Notes: a model not told the origin generated them from the sequence alone. Positions 1-5,458 are shown, numbered from the stretch's first letter. The stretch is DNA of 5,562 bases from Deltaproteobacteria bacterium (GCA_016283195.1 JAEEML010000112.1:1-5562), one strand, 5' to 3'. Numbers and translations are program-made.

Positions 1-336
1 AAAGTAAAGAGCGGCAAGCGGGCCATTACCGACTACAAAACAGTAGCCACTTTTAACGGTGCCAGCGATTTGGAACTCTGCCTGCACACCGGCCGCACCC
101 ATCAAATCAGAGTGCATCTGGCCGATAACGGCTGCCCCATTATCGGCGACGACACCTACGGCCCGCACCATTTCGGCAATTTGCCGGAACCTTTGCGCAC
201 CATTTGCCAAAAAGCGGCGCGCCCCATGCTGCACTCCTTTTCGCTGACTATTTGCCACCCGGTGAGCGGTAAAGAGATGACCTTCACCGCCCCACTGCCG
301 GATGATTACCGCGAATTACTTGGAGAACTGGGGTAA
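1..336 (+). CDS. RluA-family 23S rRNA pseudouridine synthase, C-terminal part (5' end outside window)
   Basis: The frame is open from base 1 to the TAA at 334-336, giving the last 111 residues. Seen: a stretch reading LxTGRTHQIRVHLADNGCPIIGDDTYG (residues about 32-58), the conserved RNA-binding/active-site-supporting motif of the RluA/RluC/RluD family, followed by RPMLHSFSL and a C-terminal APLPDD. Known of the family: these enzymes isomerise uridine to pseudouridine in rRNA (some also in tRNA) using an Asp in an HRLD motif. That motif and any N-terminal S4 domain lie upstream of the window, so completeness cannot be judged. The visible part does not separate RluA, RluC, RluD or YlyB-type members, so no symbol is given. 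The next gene starts 3 bases after the stop, which suggests one transcript and translational coupling. Confidence 0.9.
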   Translation, partial: KVKSGKRAITDYKTVATFNGASDLELCLHTGRTHQIRVHLADNGCPIIGDDTYGPHHFGNLPEPLRTICQKAARPMLHSFSLTICHPVSGKEMTFTAPLPDDYRELLGELG

Positions 337-339
337 AGA

Positions 340-1806
340 ATGGCCGAAAAAGGAGCAATTTACCGGGTTTTTAACCAAGCCACTTTGGATAAAGCCGCCC
401 CTATTCTCGATAGCAGCCCGCTATGGGGCATGGAAGCTCTTAAAGCCGGCGACAATGGGCTGCGCTATGTGGTGCTCTCCTCTTTTGATAACCAGGTTAT
501 CATAGCATTTGAAAACTGCGATGAAGCCGTTATTTCGGCACTTAGCCGTCTTTTACGTAGCAAATGGCTAATCACTAAAGAGGCGCAGCGGCTCGGGGCC
601 ATATTTAGAGCTTCCGGGCTCACAAACGGCCTTAATATGGTTGATTTTGCTCTGCCGGCGAAGCTTTTGCACGCCGGAGAAAAGGCAGAGCCGCCGGGGC
701 CCAAAGTACCCTCTTCTGCCGATGAACTGCAAAACATTTGCCGCCTTTCTTATGCCTATTTGGAGACCTTTATTAATGATTTGCCGGCGGTAACAGCCAG
801 TGGGCTCACCAAAATTTTGCAGCTGGAAGTAGCTTTAACGCCGGTACTTATGGCCATGGAAGCTAAAGGCATGCCCTTTTCCCTCAAAATCTGGCAGGAA
901 AGCATTAGCCTCAAAAAGCAGGCGACGGAGCAAGATGGCGAGTGGGAGCGGGCTAAAGCTCTGGCTATGCGCGATATTATTCCCCATTTAAGCAGCGATA
1001 ATCGCCTGCACAGCCATTATAATTCCCTGGGGGCAGCCACCGGCCGGCTCAGTAGCTCGGCGCCTAATTTACAATCTATTCCCAGCCATCCGCTGGTGCG
1101 CCGCGCTTTTGCCGCGCCGCTCGGGCATTTGCTTATCAGCGCCGATTATTCCGGCGCCGAGCTGCGCATATTGGCCGAGCTCTCCAAAGAGCCGGCTTTT
1201 TTGGAGGCCTTTGCCGCCGGAGTGGATTTTCATAGCGCCATTGCTACGCGCGTATTTGGGCAAAATGTCACCAAGGAGAGCCACCCCGAACTCAGAAAGC
1301 AGGCCAAAATCATCAATTTCGGCCTGGCTTACGGCATGGGGGCAGCCAGTCTGGCCAAAACGGCCAATATTTCTCTCGATGCGGCCCAAAAGCTTTTGAT
1401 CCGCTATCAACACTCCTTCCCCACTCTCTTTGGTTATTTGCGCGAGAGCGCCGCCGCCGCCATAAATCGTGGCTATGCCGCCACGATTTTAGGCCGCCGC
1501 CGCTATCTGGGCGACCTGGAGCCGGCCGAAGCCGAGCGCGTGGCCAAAAATATGCCTATTCAGGGTAGCTGTGCCGATATTATTAAAATTGCCTTGGTGC
1601 GCCTCCACGCGCGCTTAAAAGAGAGCCTGCCGGAAGTGGCTATTATCAATACCGTGCATGATGAGATTATTCTGGAAGCTCCGGCCGAAAAGGCGGCGGC
1701 GGCCAGAGAGCTTGCAGCTCTCACTATGGCGGCGGCGGCGCGGGCTATCCTCCCCACTGTGGGCATGGAAGCGGATGTAAAAAGCGGCGAAAGCTGGGAG
1801 CATTAG
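340..1806 (+). CDS. Compact family A (Pol I-like) DNA polymerase without 5' nuclease domain
   Basis: This 488-aa protein matches the Klenow-like part of DNA polymerase I. Seen: ATGRLSS (233-239) and NLQSIP (243-248); motif A DYSGAELR (269-276, catalytic Asp269); motif B with R319, K323, F327 and Y331 in the O-helix; QGS (408-410); motif C VHDE (439-442, Asp441); and a terminal SGESWEH as in Pol I. All residues for nucleotidyl transfer are present, so template-directed DNA synthesis is expected. Residues about 28-111 look like a remnant of the 3'-5' exonuclease, ending in MVDFALPAKLLH, but the acidic metal ligands are mostly missing, so proofreading is unlikely. The thumb (about 182-222) is roughly 60 residues shorter than in E. 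coli Pol I. The usual length of a full Pol I is about 900 aa. The ATG at 340 lies 3 bases after the rluA-like stop with only a poor Shine-Dalgarno, so translation is probably coupled. An Ala-rich tract occupies 451-469. It could be a second, repair-type polymerase; whether the genome also has a full polA is unknown. Confidence 0.9.
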   Translation: MAEKGAIYRVFNQATLDKAAPILDSSPLWGMEALKAGDNGLRYVVLSSFDNQVIIAFENCDEAVISALSRLLRSKWLITKEAQRLGAIFRASGLTNGLNMVDFALPAKLLHAGEKAEPPGPKVPSSADELQNICRLSYAYLETFINDLPAVTASGLTKILQLEVALTPVLMAMEAKGMPFSLKIWQESISLKKQATEQDGEWERAKALAMRDIIPHLSSDNRLHSHYNSLGAATGRLSSSAPNLQSIPSHPLVRRAFAAPLGHLLISADYSGAELRILAELSKEPAFLEAFAAGVDFHSAIATRVFGQNVTKESHPELRKQAKIINFGLAYGMGAASLAKTANISLDAAQKLLIRYQHSFPTLFGYLRESAAAAINRGYAATILGRRRYLGDLEPAEAERVAKNMPIQGSCADIIKIALVRLHARLKESLPEVAIINTVHDEIILEAPAEKAAAARELAALTMAAAARAILPTVGMEADVKSGESWEH

Positions 1807-1875
1807 TGCCATCTATTGTCCCGGCCTTTGGGCCGCCGCCACACTAGCCGATTGGCCCCAAATACATCTTTTTCT

Positions 1876-1904
1876 CTCGCTATCTGCCGGTTATTCGCTA
1901 TAAT
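1876..1904 (+). promoter_or_regulatory. Candidate promoter for the rpn gene
   Basis: A perfect TATAAT lies at 1899-1904 in the gap after the polymerase gene, 40 bases before the preferred rpn start. The -35 region is weak: at 17-base spacing it reads CTCGCT (1876-1881), and there is no TG extension. Transcription would begin near 1911. The gap also holds a 5-bp GC-rich hairpin (CGGCC-TTTG-GGCCG, 1822-1835) with no T-run after it. The -10 box is seen; its activity is inferred. Confidence 0.45.
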
Positions 1905-1943
1905 ATTGCCACATGGGCGGCAGGGCTTCTCATGGGAGGATTC

Positions 1944-2876
1944 ATGGGCACCAAGGATAAAACCACGCGGCGGCTGGAAGAATACAACGATGTATTTGCC
2001 GACATCATCAATGTGCTGGTGTTTAAAGGAGAACGCCGGGTACTTGAGGATGATTTGGCCGATGTAACAACAAAATCTGAATTTCTAGCCGACAATAAAG
2101 GGCTACGCAGCCAGGATAGGGATATTGTTAAATTTTGGATGAAGCAGCAGGTTAAAATAGCTCTCTTTGGCCTTGAAAATCAGGCTAAACCTGATTTCCA
2201 AATGCCACTAAGAGTTTATAGCTACAACGGTGCTTCTTATAAAACCCAAATTATTCATGACAAAAAATCACCAAATCTTGAGCCGCAGCAAGGATTTTAC
2301 CCTGTGCTGACGCTGGTGCTCTATTTTGGCCTGACGCGCTGGAATACCGCCAAAACATTGTATGAAGCGGTAAAAATTCCCGATGATATGAAGCCGTTTA
2401 TCCCAGATTTGCCCATTAACCTGGTTGAAGTAGCCTGGCTGGATGATGAGGTTATTGATAAATTTCAAAGTGATTTCAAGGTGGTGGCCAAATTTTTCAA
2501 GCAACTGCGTCTGCGTGGTGATACCTACATCGATATGCAGGATCCCACATTGTCACAAACAATTATCCATTTTATAGAACTGATGCGCCTGATGAGTGCC
2601 TACTCCGGCGATTCCAGATTTGAAGCAGATGCGCAGAATATACCACCAACAAAGGAGAGAACCATGTTAGCTGTTTTAACAAGACTGGAAAACAATGGCC
2701 GAAATCAGGGCATGCGCGAAGAGCGTCTGGGCCTGACCACGCTTTTTGCCAACCTCTTTAAGCAGGGCCGCGGCAGTGACGTGCAGCGGGCCGTGGAAGA
2801 GCCGGAGTATTTAAAGAAGATTATGGAGGAATTTGGTATGAAAGATGATGTGGATATAGAGGAAGCCGGTAAATAA
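1944..2876 (+). CDS. Rpn-family PD-(D/E)XK nuclease (recombination-promoting nuclease / transposase_31-like)
   Basis: The protein has 310 aa. Seen: an N-terminal EEYNDVFADIINVLVF segment (12-27), then a core with GLENQ (76-80, the E-x-Q form of the catalytic D/E-x-K), MPLRVYSY (87-94) and FYPVLTLVLYFG (118-129), and a helical C-terminal region (about 240-300). I recognise this order from the Rpn/YhgA-like family in Firmicutes and Negativicutes. Known: Rpn proteins are DNA endonucleases that promote recombination, and several act as toxic phage-defence nucleases. The start at 1944 is preferred because GGGAGGA (1934-1940) precedes it, though the spacing is short; an in-frame ATG at 1932 would add four residues and has a poorer site. 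Base composition is visibly more AT-rich than in the polymerase gene, consistent with acquisition. The flavoprotein gene follows after 1 base. An internal start at 2664 may give a separate C-terminal product. Confidence 0.82.
   Translation: MGTKDKTTRRLEEYNDVFADIINVLVFKGERRVLEDDLADVTTKSEFLADNKGLRSQDRDIVKFWMKQQVKIALFGLENQAKPDFQMPLRVYSYNGASYKTQIIHDKKSPNLEPQQGFYPVLTLVLYFGLTRWNTAKTLYEAVKIPDDMKPFIPDLPINLVEVAWLDDEVIDKFQSDFKVVAKFFKQLRLRGDTYIDMQDPTLSQTIIHFIELMRLMSAYSGDSRFEADAQNIPPTKERTMLAVLTRLENNGRNQGMREERLGLTTLFANLFKQGRGSDVQRAVEEPEYLKKIMEEFGMKDDVDIEEAGK
2550..2578 (+). promoter_or_regulatory. Candidate internal promoter within rpn
   Basis: TTGTCA (2550-2555) and TATAGA (2573-2578) are separated by exactly 17 bases, a good sigma70-type arrangement (5/6 and 4/6 matches). 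The predicted start is near 2585, about 80 bases before the internal ATG at 2664. It lies inside the rpn coding region, where the protein sequence also constrains the bases, so chance is possible. It could serve the internal C-terminal ORF and the flavoprotein gene. Confidence 0.4.
2651..2658 (+). promoter_or_regulatory. Strong internal ribosome binding site in rpn
   Basis: AAAGGAGA precedes the in-frame ATG at 2664, with 6 bases between GGAG (2654-2657) and the ATG. By eye it is better placed than the site of the full-length rpn start. It encodes the ordinary residues Thr-Lys-Glu-Arg, so it is not forced by a repeat or low-complexity stretch. Confidence 0.5.
2664..2876 (+). CDS. Possible intragenic small protein: C-terminal 70 aa of the Rpn nuclease (candidate RpnS-type antitoxin)
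   Basis: An in-frame ATG at Met241 of the full protein, with the strong ribosome binding site just upstream and a promoter-like pair at 2550-2578, would yield 70 aa beginning MLAVLTRLENNGR and ending at the same TAA. The product would be mostly helical and charged and would lack the nuclease core. Known for the family: in E. coli and relatives, 3' internal starts in rpn genes produce small proteins that bind the full-length nuclease and block its toxicity in phage defence. Whether that also holds for this distant family member is an inference from the layout. If real, the nested ORF makes this locus a self-contained toxin-antitoxin gene. The alternative is a chance purine-rich stretch. An ATG at M257 has only a weak site and is less likely. 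Confidence 0.42.
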   Translation: MLAVLTRLENNGRNQGMREERLGLTTLFANLFKQGRGSDVQRAVEEPEYLKKIMEEFGMKDDVDIEEAGK

Positions 2877-2877
2877 C

Positions 2878-3450
2878 ATGCACATTCTCTTACTCTACGG
2901 CAGCCCGCGCAAGAAAGGCCTCACCGCCCAAATGCTGAACATCATGCGCGAAGAGTGCGAAAAAAGAGGCGACACGGTTGAAGCCCTATTTATCAGCGAA
3001 TTAACCGTAAAACCCTGCCTCGGTTGCAAAGTGTGCCGCGACAAGGGAGCCTGCGTTTTGCCTGAAGACGACGCCCAGCGAGTGCTCAAAATGCTGCAAA
3101 AGACCGATGCCGTCATCATTGGCTCGCCATGCTATTGGGGCAACATCCCCGGCCAGCTCAAAGTTCTCTTCGACCGCCTGGTCTATGGCCTGATGCGCGA
3201 CACTCCGCGCTTCCCCGAGCCGCTGATGAAAGGCAAAAAATGTCTTCTCGTCAGCACCGCCACCACCCCCTGGCCCTTCAATATTCTCTTTAACCAAACC
3301 CGCGGCGCCGTTAAAGCTCTGCGCGAAATATGCCGCTATTCCGGCTTTAAAATTGTCGCTGCCGTTGAGCGCGGCGGCACCGTAAAAGAACCAAAACTTA
3401 CGGAAAAAGATCGCCGAAAATGCCTGGCGGCGGTTAAGAAATTAAAATAA
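2878..3450 (+). CDS. NAD(P)H-dependent FMN reductase / flavodoxin-fold oxidoreductase with four-cysteine motif
   Basis: The protein has 190 aa. Seen: a first beta strand and FMN phosphate loop, LLLYGSPRKKGLTAQML (4-20); four cysteines C47, C50, C53 and C59 (C-x2-C-x2-C-x5-C) followed by an acidic pair (D64, D65); and GSPCYWGNIPGQLKVLFDR (82-100), the hallmark of FMN_red-type flavoproteins. Known: such proteins bind FMN and pass electrons from NAD(P)H or ferredoxin to small acceptors. The spacing of the four cysteines fits the compact [4Fe-4S] motif of archaeal and clostridial iron-sulfur flavoproteins, so a cluster is possible but not proven. The C-terminus is Lys-rich. It starts 1 base after the rpn stop; GAGGAA (2859-2864) is 13 bases away, too far for a good site, so coupling to rpn translation is likely. 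The physiological substrate cannot be told. Confidence 0.88.
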   Translation: MHILLLYGSPRKKGLTAQMLNIMREECEKRGDTVEALFISELTVKPCLGCKVCRDKGACVLPEDDAQRVLKMLQKTDAVIIGSPCYWGNIPGQLKVLFDRLVYGLMRDTPRFPEPLMKGKKCLLVSTATTPWPFNILFNQTRGAVKALREICRYSGFKIVAAVERGGTVKEPKLTEKDRRKCLAAVKKLK

Positions 3451-3466
3451 AAATCGCGCTTTTTGC

Positions 3467-4993
3467 TTAATTGTCGCTGGAGCCGTCAATACGGCTAAAG
3501 GTGAGCTTTTGATCGGTTCCGGCACTGTAATAATAGCCGCTTTGGGCCGGGCCGCCATCTTCCGGAAGGTCAAAATAAAGGACATCGCTGTTAGTTGCAT
3601 GATAAAGCAGCGCATTTTCTTGGAACGGCAACAATGTGAAAGAACCGTCCTGGTCATCCACCAGTATGACATTGTCTTCGGCGCGATAAACAATGTTAAA
3701 ATTATATGTTGGGCCCAAATCATCATATTGGTACTGCCCCAAAAGGCGCTGGCGTGCGTCAGCTGTCAGCTCAAACATTTCCGGAAAGACATCATCAACA
3801 AGGGCTTTAATGACTTTCTCATTTTCGCCCAATAATTGCGCGAGAGCCATCGGCGCCGTTTCATACACTGGCCCATCATTATTGCAAACAGCCGCAATAC
3901 CTATTTGCGCATCTGGTGAAAAGCCTAAAAAGCTGATAAACGAACCGGTGTTGCCATCGTGATAGATAACATTGCCAATTTTAGCAATAGCGTCTTTATC
4001 CACTATATAGTCGGCAATCCAGCTGATACCGGTCATCCAAAGCATGCCGATTTGCGAGCCGTCACCAACATCGGTAATAGGCTCAAATGCTTTAAGCAGC
4101 ATGTCCTTTCCTTGAAAATCTTCTTTACTCATGGCCATTTGCGCAAGGCGGGCCAATTCATTTAAATTGGCGTGCAAAGCTCCGGCCGGCGCATTGCCAC
4201 CACCATTAAAATCGGTGTCGGCCATGGGCAAAAGATTATGGCCAAGACCATGAATGTTGATGGGCGATTTGGTGTTTATGCCAGGCACGCCCAATGGCTC
4301 GGTTACCCGGTGGGCAATTAAGGTTTCCCAAGATTCTTCTTTAGCGCAAATAGCCAGAGCATGGCTCAAAATAGAGAGGCCATAGTTGCTATAGGCATAT
4401 TTGCCGATTTTTTTGCGTTTGGTTTTTGAGAGCTTTTGCCAAAACTGCTCTACCGTAATGTTGCTGATGACCCCGCCATTGCCATCCGGTATCTCTTCCC
4501 AAAGGTTTGGAGAATAATCACGCGGCAAACCTGATGTGTGCGTGGCCAGCATACCCAGAGTAATATCTTCCAACCCGGTGGTATCTATACCTTTGGGCAT
4601 ACAGTCGGTGAGCGGGGTATCAATGGTAATCAGCCCTTCATTGACCATGGAAGCCATAGCGAGGCCGGTAAAAGTTTTGGAAATAGAACCAATCTGAAAA
4701 TATTCGGCCCCGAGATTTTGCGAATTGGCATAGTCTCCCAATCCCCGCACCGAAACGCCATCGGCTGTTATCACCGCATAAGCCACCCCTTTGGCATATT
4801 GCGAATCAACTAAACGCTGCATGGTATAAAGGATGGCATCGGCCGCTTTTTCGCTGGTAGCCGACGGCTTAGGCGCACCGACAAAGGCCTGTTTTGGCTT
4901 ATTATCATCTTCTTCTTTATCTTGATGGCAAGCAGGCAGAATAACCGGCAAAACCAGCGCCAAGAGCAAAATACTTTTTTTAAAAACAGACAT
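3467..4993 (-). CDS. Lipoprotein serine hydrolase, class C beta-lactamase / DD-peptidase family
   Basis: The protein has 508 aa. Seen: a lipoprotein signal peptide with hydrophobic core (7-20) and lipobox LPAC (Cys22); an acidic, Lys-rich linker (about 24-50); then a PF00144-type core with nucleophile motif SISK (103-106), tyrosine motif YSN (201-203), THTSGLP (151-157) and HDGNTG (345-350), which takes the place of the KTG triad. A separate C-terminal segment (about 412-508) is rich in beta strands, as in extended family members. Known: this family includes AmpC, D-alanyl-D-alanine carboxypeptidases and esterases; the HxG motif is usual in peptidase/esterase-like members, so antibiotic resistance should not be assumed. 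It would be anchored to a membrane facing the periplasm. The ATG at 4993 is chosen because GGAG (5003-5000) sits 6 bases before it; a TTG at 5005 overlaps that site. It converges on the flavoprotein gene, 16 bases apart. Confidence 0.92.
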   Translation of the reverse strand: MSVFKKSILLLALVLPVILPACHQDKEEDDNKPKQAFVGAPKPSATSEKAADAILYTMQRLVDSQYAKGVAYAVITADGVSVRGLGDYANSQNLGAEYFQIGSISKTFTGLAMASMVNEGLITIDTPLTDCMPKGIDTTGLEDITLGMLATHTSGLPRDYSPNLWEEIPDGNGGVISNITVEQFWQKLSKTKRKKIGKYAYSNYGLSILSHALAICAKEESWETLIAHRVTEPLGVPGINTKSPINIHGLGHNLLPMADTDFNGGGNAPAGALHANLNELARLAQMAMSKEDFQGKDMLLKAFEPITDVGDGSQIGMLWMTGISWIADYIVDKDAIAKIGNVIYHDGNTGSFISFLGFSPDAQIGIAAVCNNDGPVYETAPMALAQLLGENEKVIKALVDDVFPEMFELTADARQRLLGQYQYDDLGPTYNFNIVYRAEDNVILVDDQDGSFTLLPFQENALLYHATNSDVLYFDLPEDGGPAQSGYYYSAGTDQKLTFSRIDGSSDN

Positions 4994-4999
4994 ATTTAT

Positions 5000-5003
5000 C
5001 TCC
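5000..5003 (-). promoter_or_regulatory. Ribosome binding site that fixes the hydrolase start
   Basis: Read on the minus strand, TTGGAGATAAATATG places GGAG 6 bases before the ATG at 4993-4991. The upstream in-frame TTG (5005-5003) is part of this same site, so it is not a plausible start. Confidence 0.75.
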
Positions 5004-5030
5004 AAGTTAAAATATTTAGTGCATTCTTTA

Positions 5031-5071
5031 AAAAAAAAAGAGGCGGGGAAGTTACCCTCCCCGCCTCTTTT
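5031..5071 (-). terminator. Rho-independent terminator after the small lipoprotein gene
   Basis: A perfect 14-bp stem pairs 5036-5049 with 5058-5071 around an 8-base loop (5050-5057). The core GAGGCGGGGA is very GC-rich. On the minus strand nine T's follow (5039 down to 5031). It lies 34 bases past the lipoprotein stop and 38 bases before the start codon of the hydrolase gene. On the plus strand four T's end the stem, so some bidirectional activity is possible. Confidence 0.93.
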
Positions 5072-5105
5072 AAATCACCAAATGTGCTTCTATTTTCGCT
5101 TAAAA

Positions 5106-5333
5106 TCAGGCAGCATCGCTGGCCGCATCAGCGGCAGGAGCAGCATCGCTGGCCGCATCGGCGGCAGGAGCAGCTTCTTCAGCAGCAGCAGGAGCTTCTT
5201 CGGCAACAGGAGCAGCTTCAGCAGCAGGAGCAGCTTCGGGGCCGGCAGCCGGAGCAGGTTTATTACCACCGCAAGCGGCAACAGCAGAAAGAGCAAAGAA
5301 AGAAGCAGCAACAGCCAATGTTTTCAGTTTCAT
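5106..5333 (-). CDS. Small Ala/Pro-rich acidic lipoprotein of unknown function
   Basis: The protein has 75 aa. Seen: signal peptide MKLKTLAVAASFFALSAVAA followed by Cys21 in a lipobox (VAAC), then a 55-residue mature chain with 28 Ala, 8 Pro and 10 Asp/Glu and no basic residue after Lys25. The end is a near-perfect 10-aa repeat (APAADAASDA) encoded by a 30-bp DNA repeat. There is no recognisable domain; the chain looks like an extended, negatively charged tether anchored by lipid to a membrane. The ATG at 5333 is chosen over upstream in-frame codons because a near-consensus Shine-Dalgarno lies 5 bases before it and the signal peptide begins there. It is probably transcribed alone or with glmU and ends at the terminator at 5031-5071. 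A role as periplasmic spacer or surface filler is only inference. Confidence 0.85.
   Translation of the reverse strand: MKLKTLAVAASFFALSAVAACGGNKPAPAAGPEAAPAAEAAPVAEEAPAAAEEAAPAADAASDAAPAADAASDAA
5111..5170 (-). repeat. Two tandem copies of a 30-bp repeat inside the lipoprotein gene
   Basis: Units 5111-5140 and 5141-5170 differ at one base only (A at 5130, G at 5160; synonymous). The period of 30 keeps the reading frame, so copy-number change would add or remove ten residues. Further degenerate GCAGGAGCAGC units continue to about 5235. Confidence 0.9.
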
Positions 5334-5338
5334 AGTGT

Positions 5339-5346
5339 ACCTCCTT
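5339..5346 (-). promoter_or_regulatory. Consensus Shine-Dalgarno of the small lipoprotein gene
   Basis: On the minus strand AAGGAGGT (5346-5339) lies 5 bases before the ATG at 5333. It is a full consensus match and implies high expression. A 5-bp inverted repeat (TAAGT/ACTTA, 5346-5359) abuts its upstream edge. Confidence 0.85.
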
Positions 5347-5378
5347 AAGTATTCACTTACACGCTTCGATCGCTTATT

Positions 5379-5415
5379 TTGCCGAGGCATCTTCAACTTT
5401 CTTGCTCGGCAAGAA
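5379..5415 (-). promoter_or_regulatory. Two overlapping, mutually exclusive hairpins in the lipoprotein leader
   Basis: On the minus strand TTCTTG-CCGAG-CAAGAA (5415-5399) can form a 6-bp stem with a 5-base loop. TTGCCGAG (5412-5405) can instead pair perfectly with CTCGGCAA (5386-5379) over an 18-base loop. The two share bases 5405-5412, so only one can form at a time. No T-run follows the larger stem, so it is not a terminator of glmU. It may be an RNA switch, a stability element, or a DNA dyad bound by a regulator. Confidence 0.4.
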
Positions 5416-5429
5416 CTGAAAGCAAAAGT

Positions 5430-5458
5430 CTTCTAACAAAATAAATATCGCATATCAA
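5430..5458 (-). promoter_or_regulatory. Candidate promoter for the small lipoprotein gene
   Basis: TTGATA (5458-5453) and TAGAAG (5435-5430) are spaced by 17 bases on the minus strand just downstream of the glmU stop. The -35 is good and the -10 is weak. Transcription would begin near 5423, giving a leader of about 90 bases that contains the two alternative hairpins. No better pair was found in the 132-base gap. Confidence 0.35.

Noticed and set aside
1706-1722. Inverted repeat GAGAGC-TTGCA-GCTCTC inside the polymerase gene
   Set aside because: It is short and lies within an Ala/Glu/Leu-rich coding stretch, so chance is the simplest explanation.
1822-1835. GC-rich 5-bp hairpin (CGGCC-TTTG-GGCCG) soon after the polymerase stop as a terminator
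   Set aside because: The stem is short and is followed by CGCCACAC rather than T's; the nearest T-run is more than 30 bases away.
1816-2067. Plus-strand 83-aa frame across the polymerase-rpn gap
   Set aside because: It runs into rpn out of frame, has no ribosome binding site, and its residues show no domain-like pattern.
2838-2876. Second internal start in rpn, with GGAGGA before the ATG at 2838
   Set aside because: It would encode only 12 residues, and the GGAGGA arises from ordinary Glu codons.
5090-5348. Long Leu-, Gln- or Ser-rich frames overlapping the small lipoprotein gene
   Set aside because: They are other-frame readings of its GCAGCA-type repeat; none has a suitable ribosome binding site or start.
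5334-5396. Upstream extension of the lipoprotein frame to a start at 5396
   Set aside because: It would place basic, non-signal residues before the signal peptide and would bypass the consensus Shine-Dalgarno at 5339-5346.
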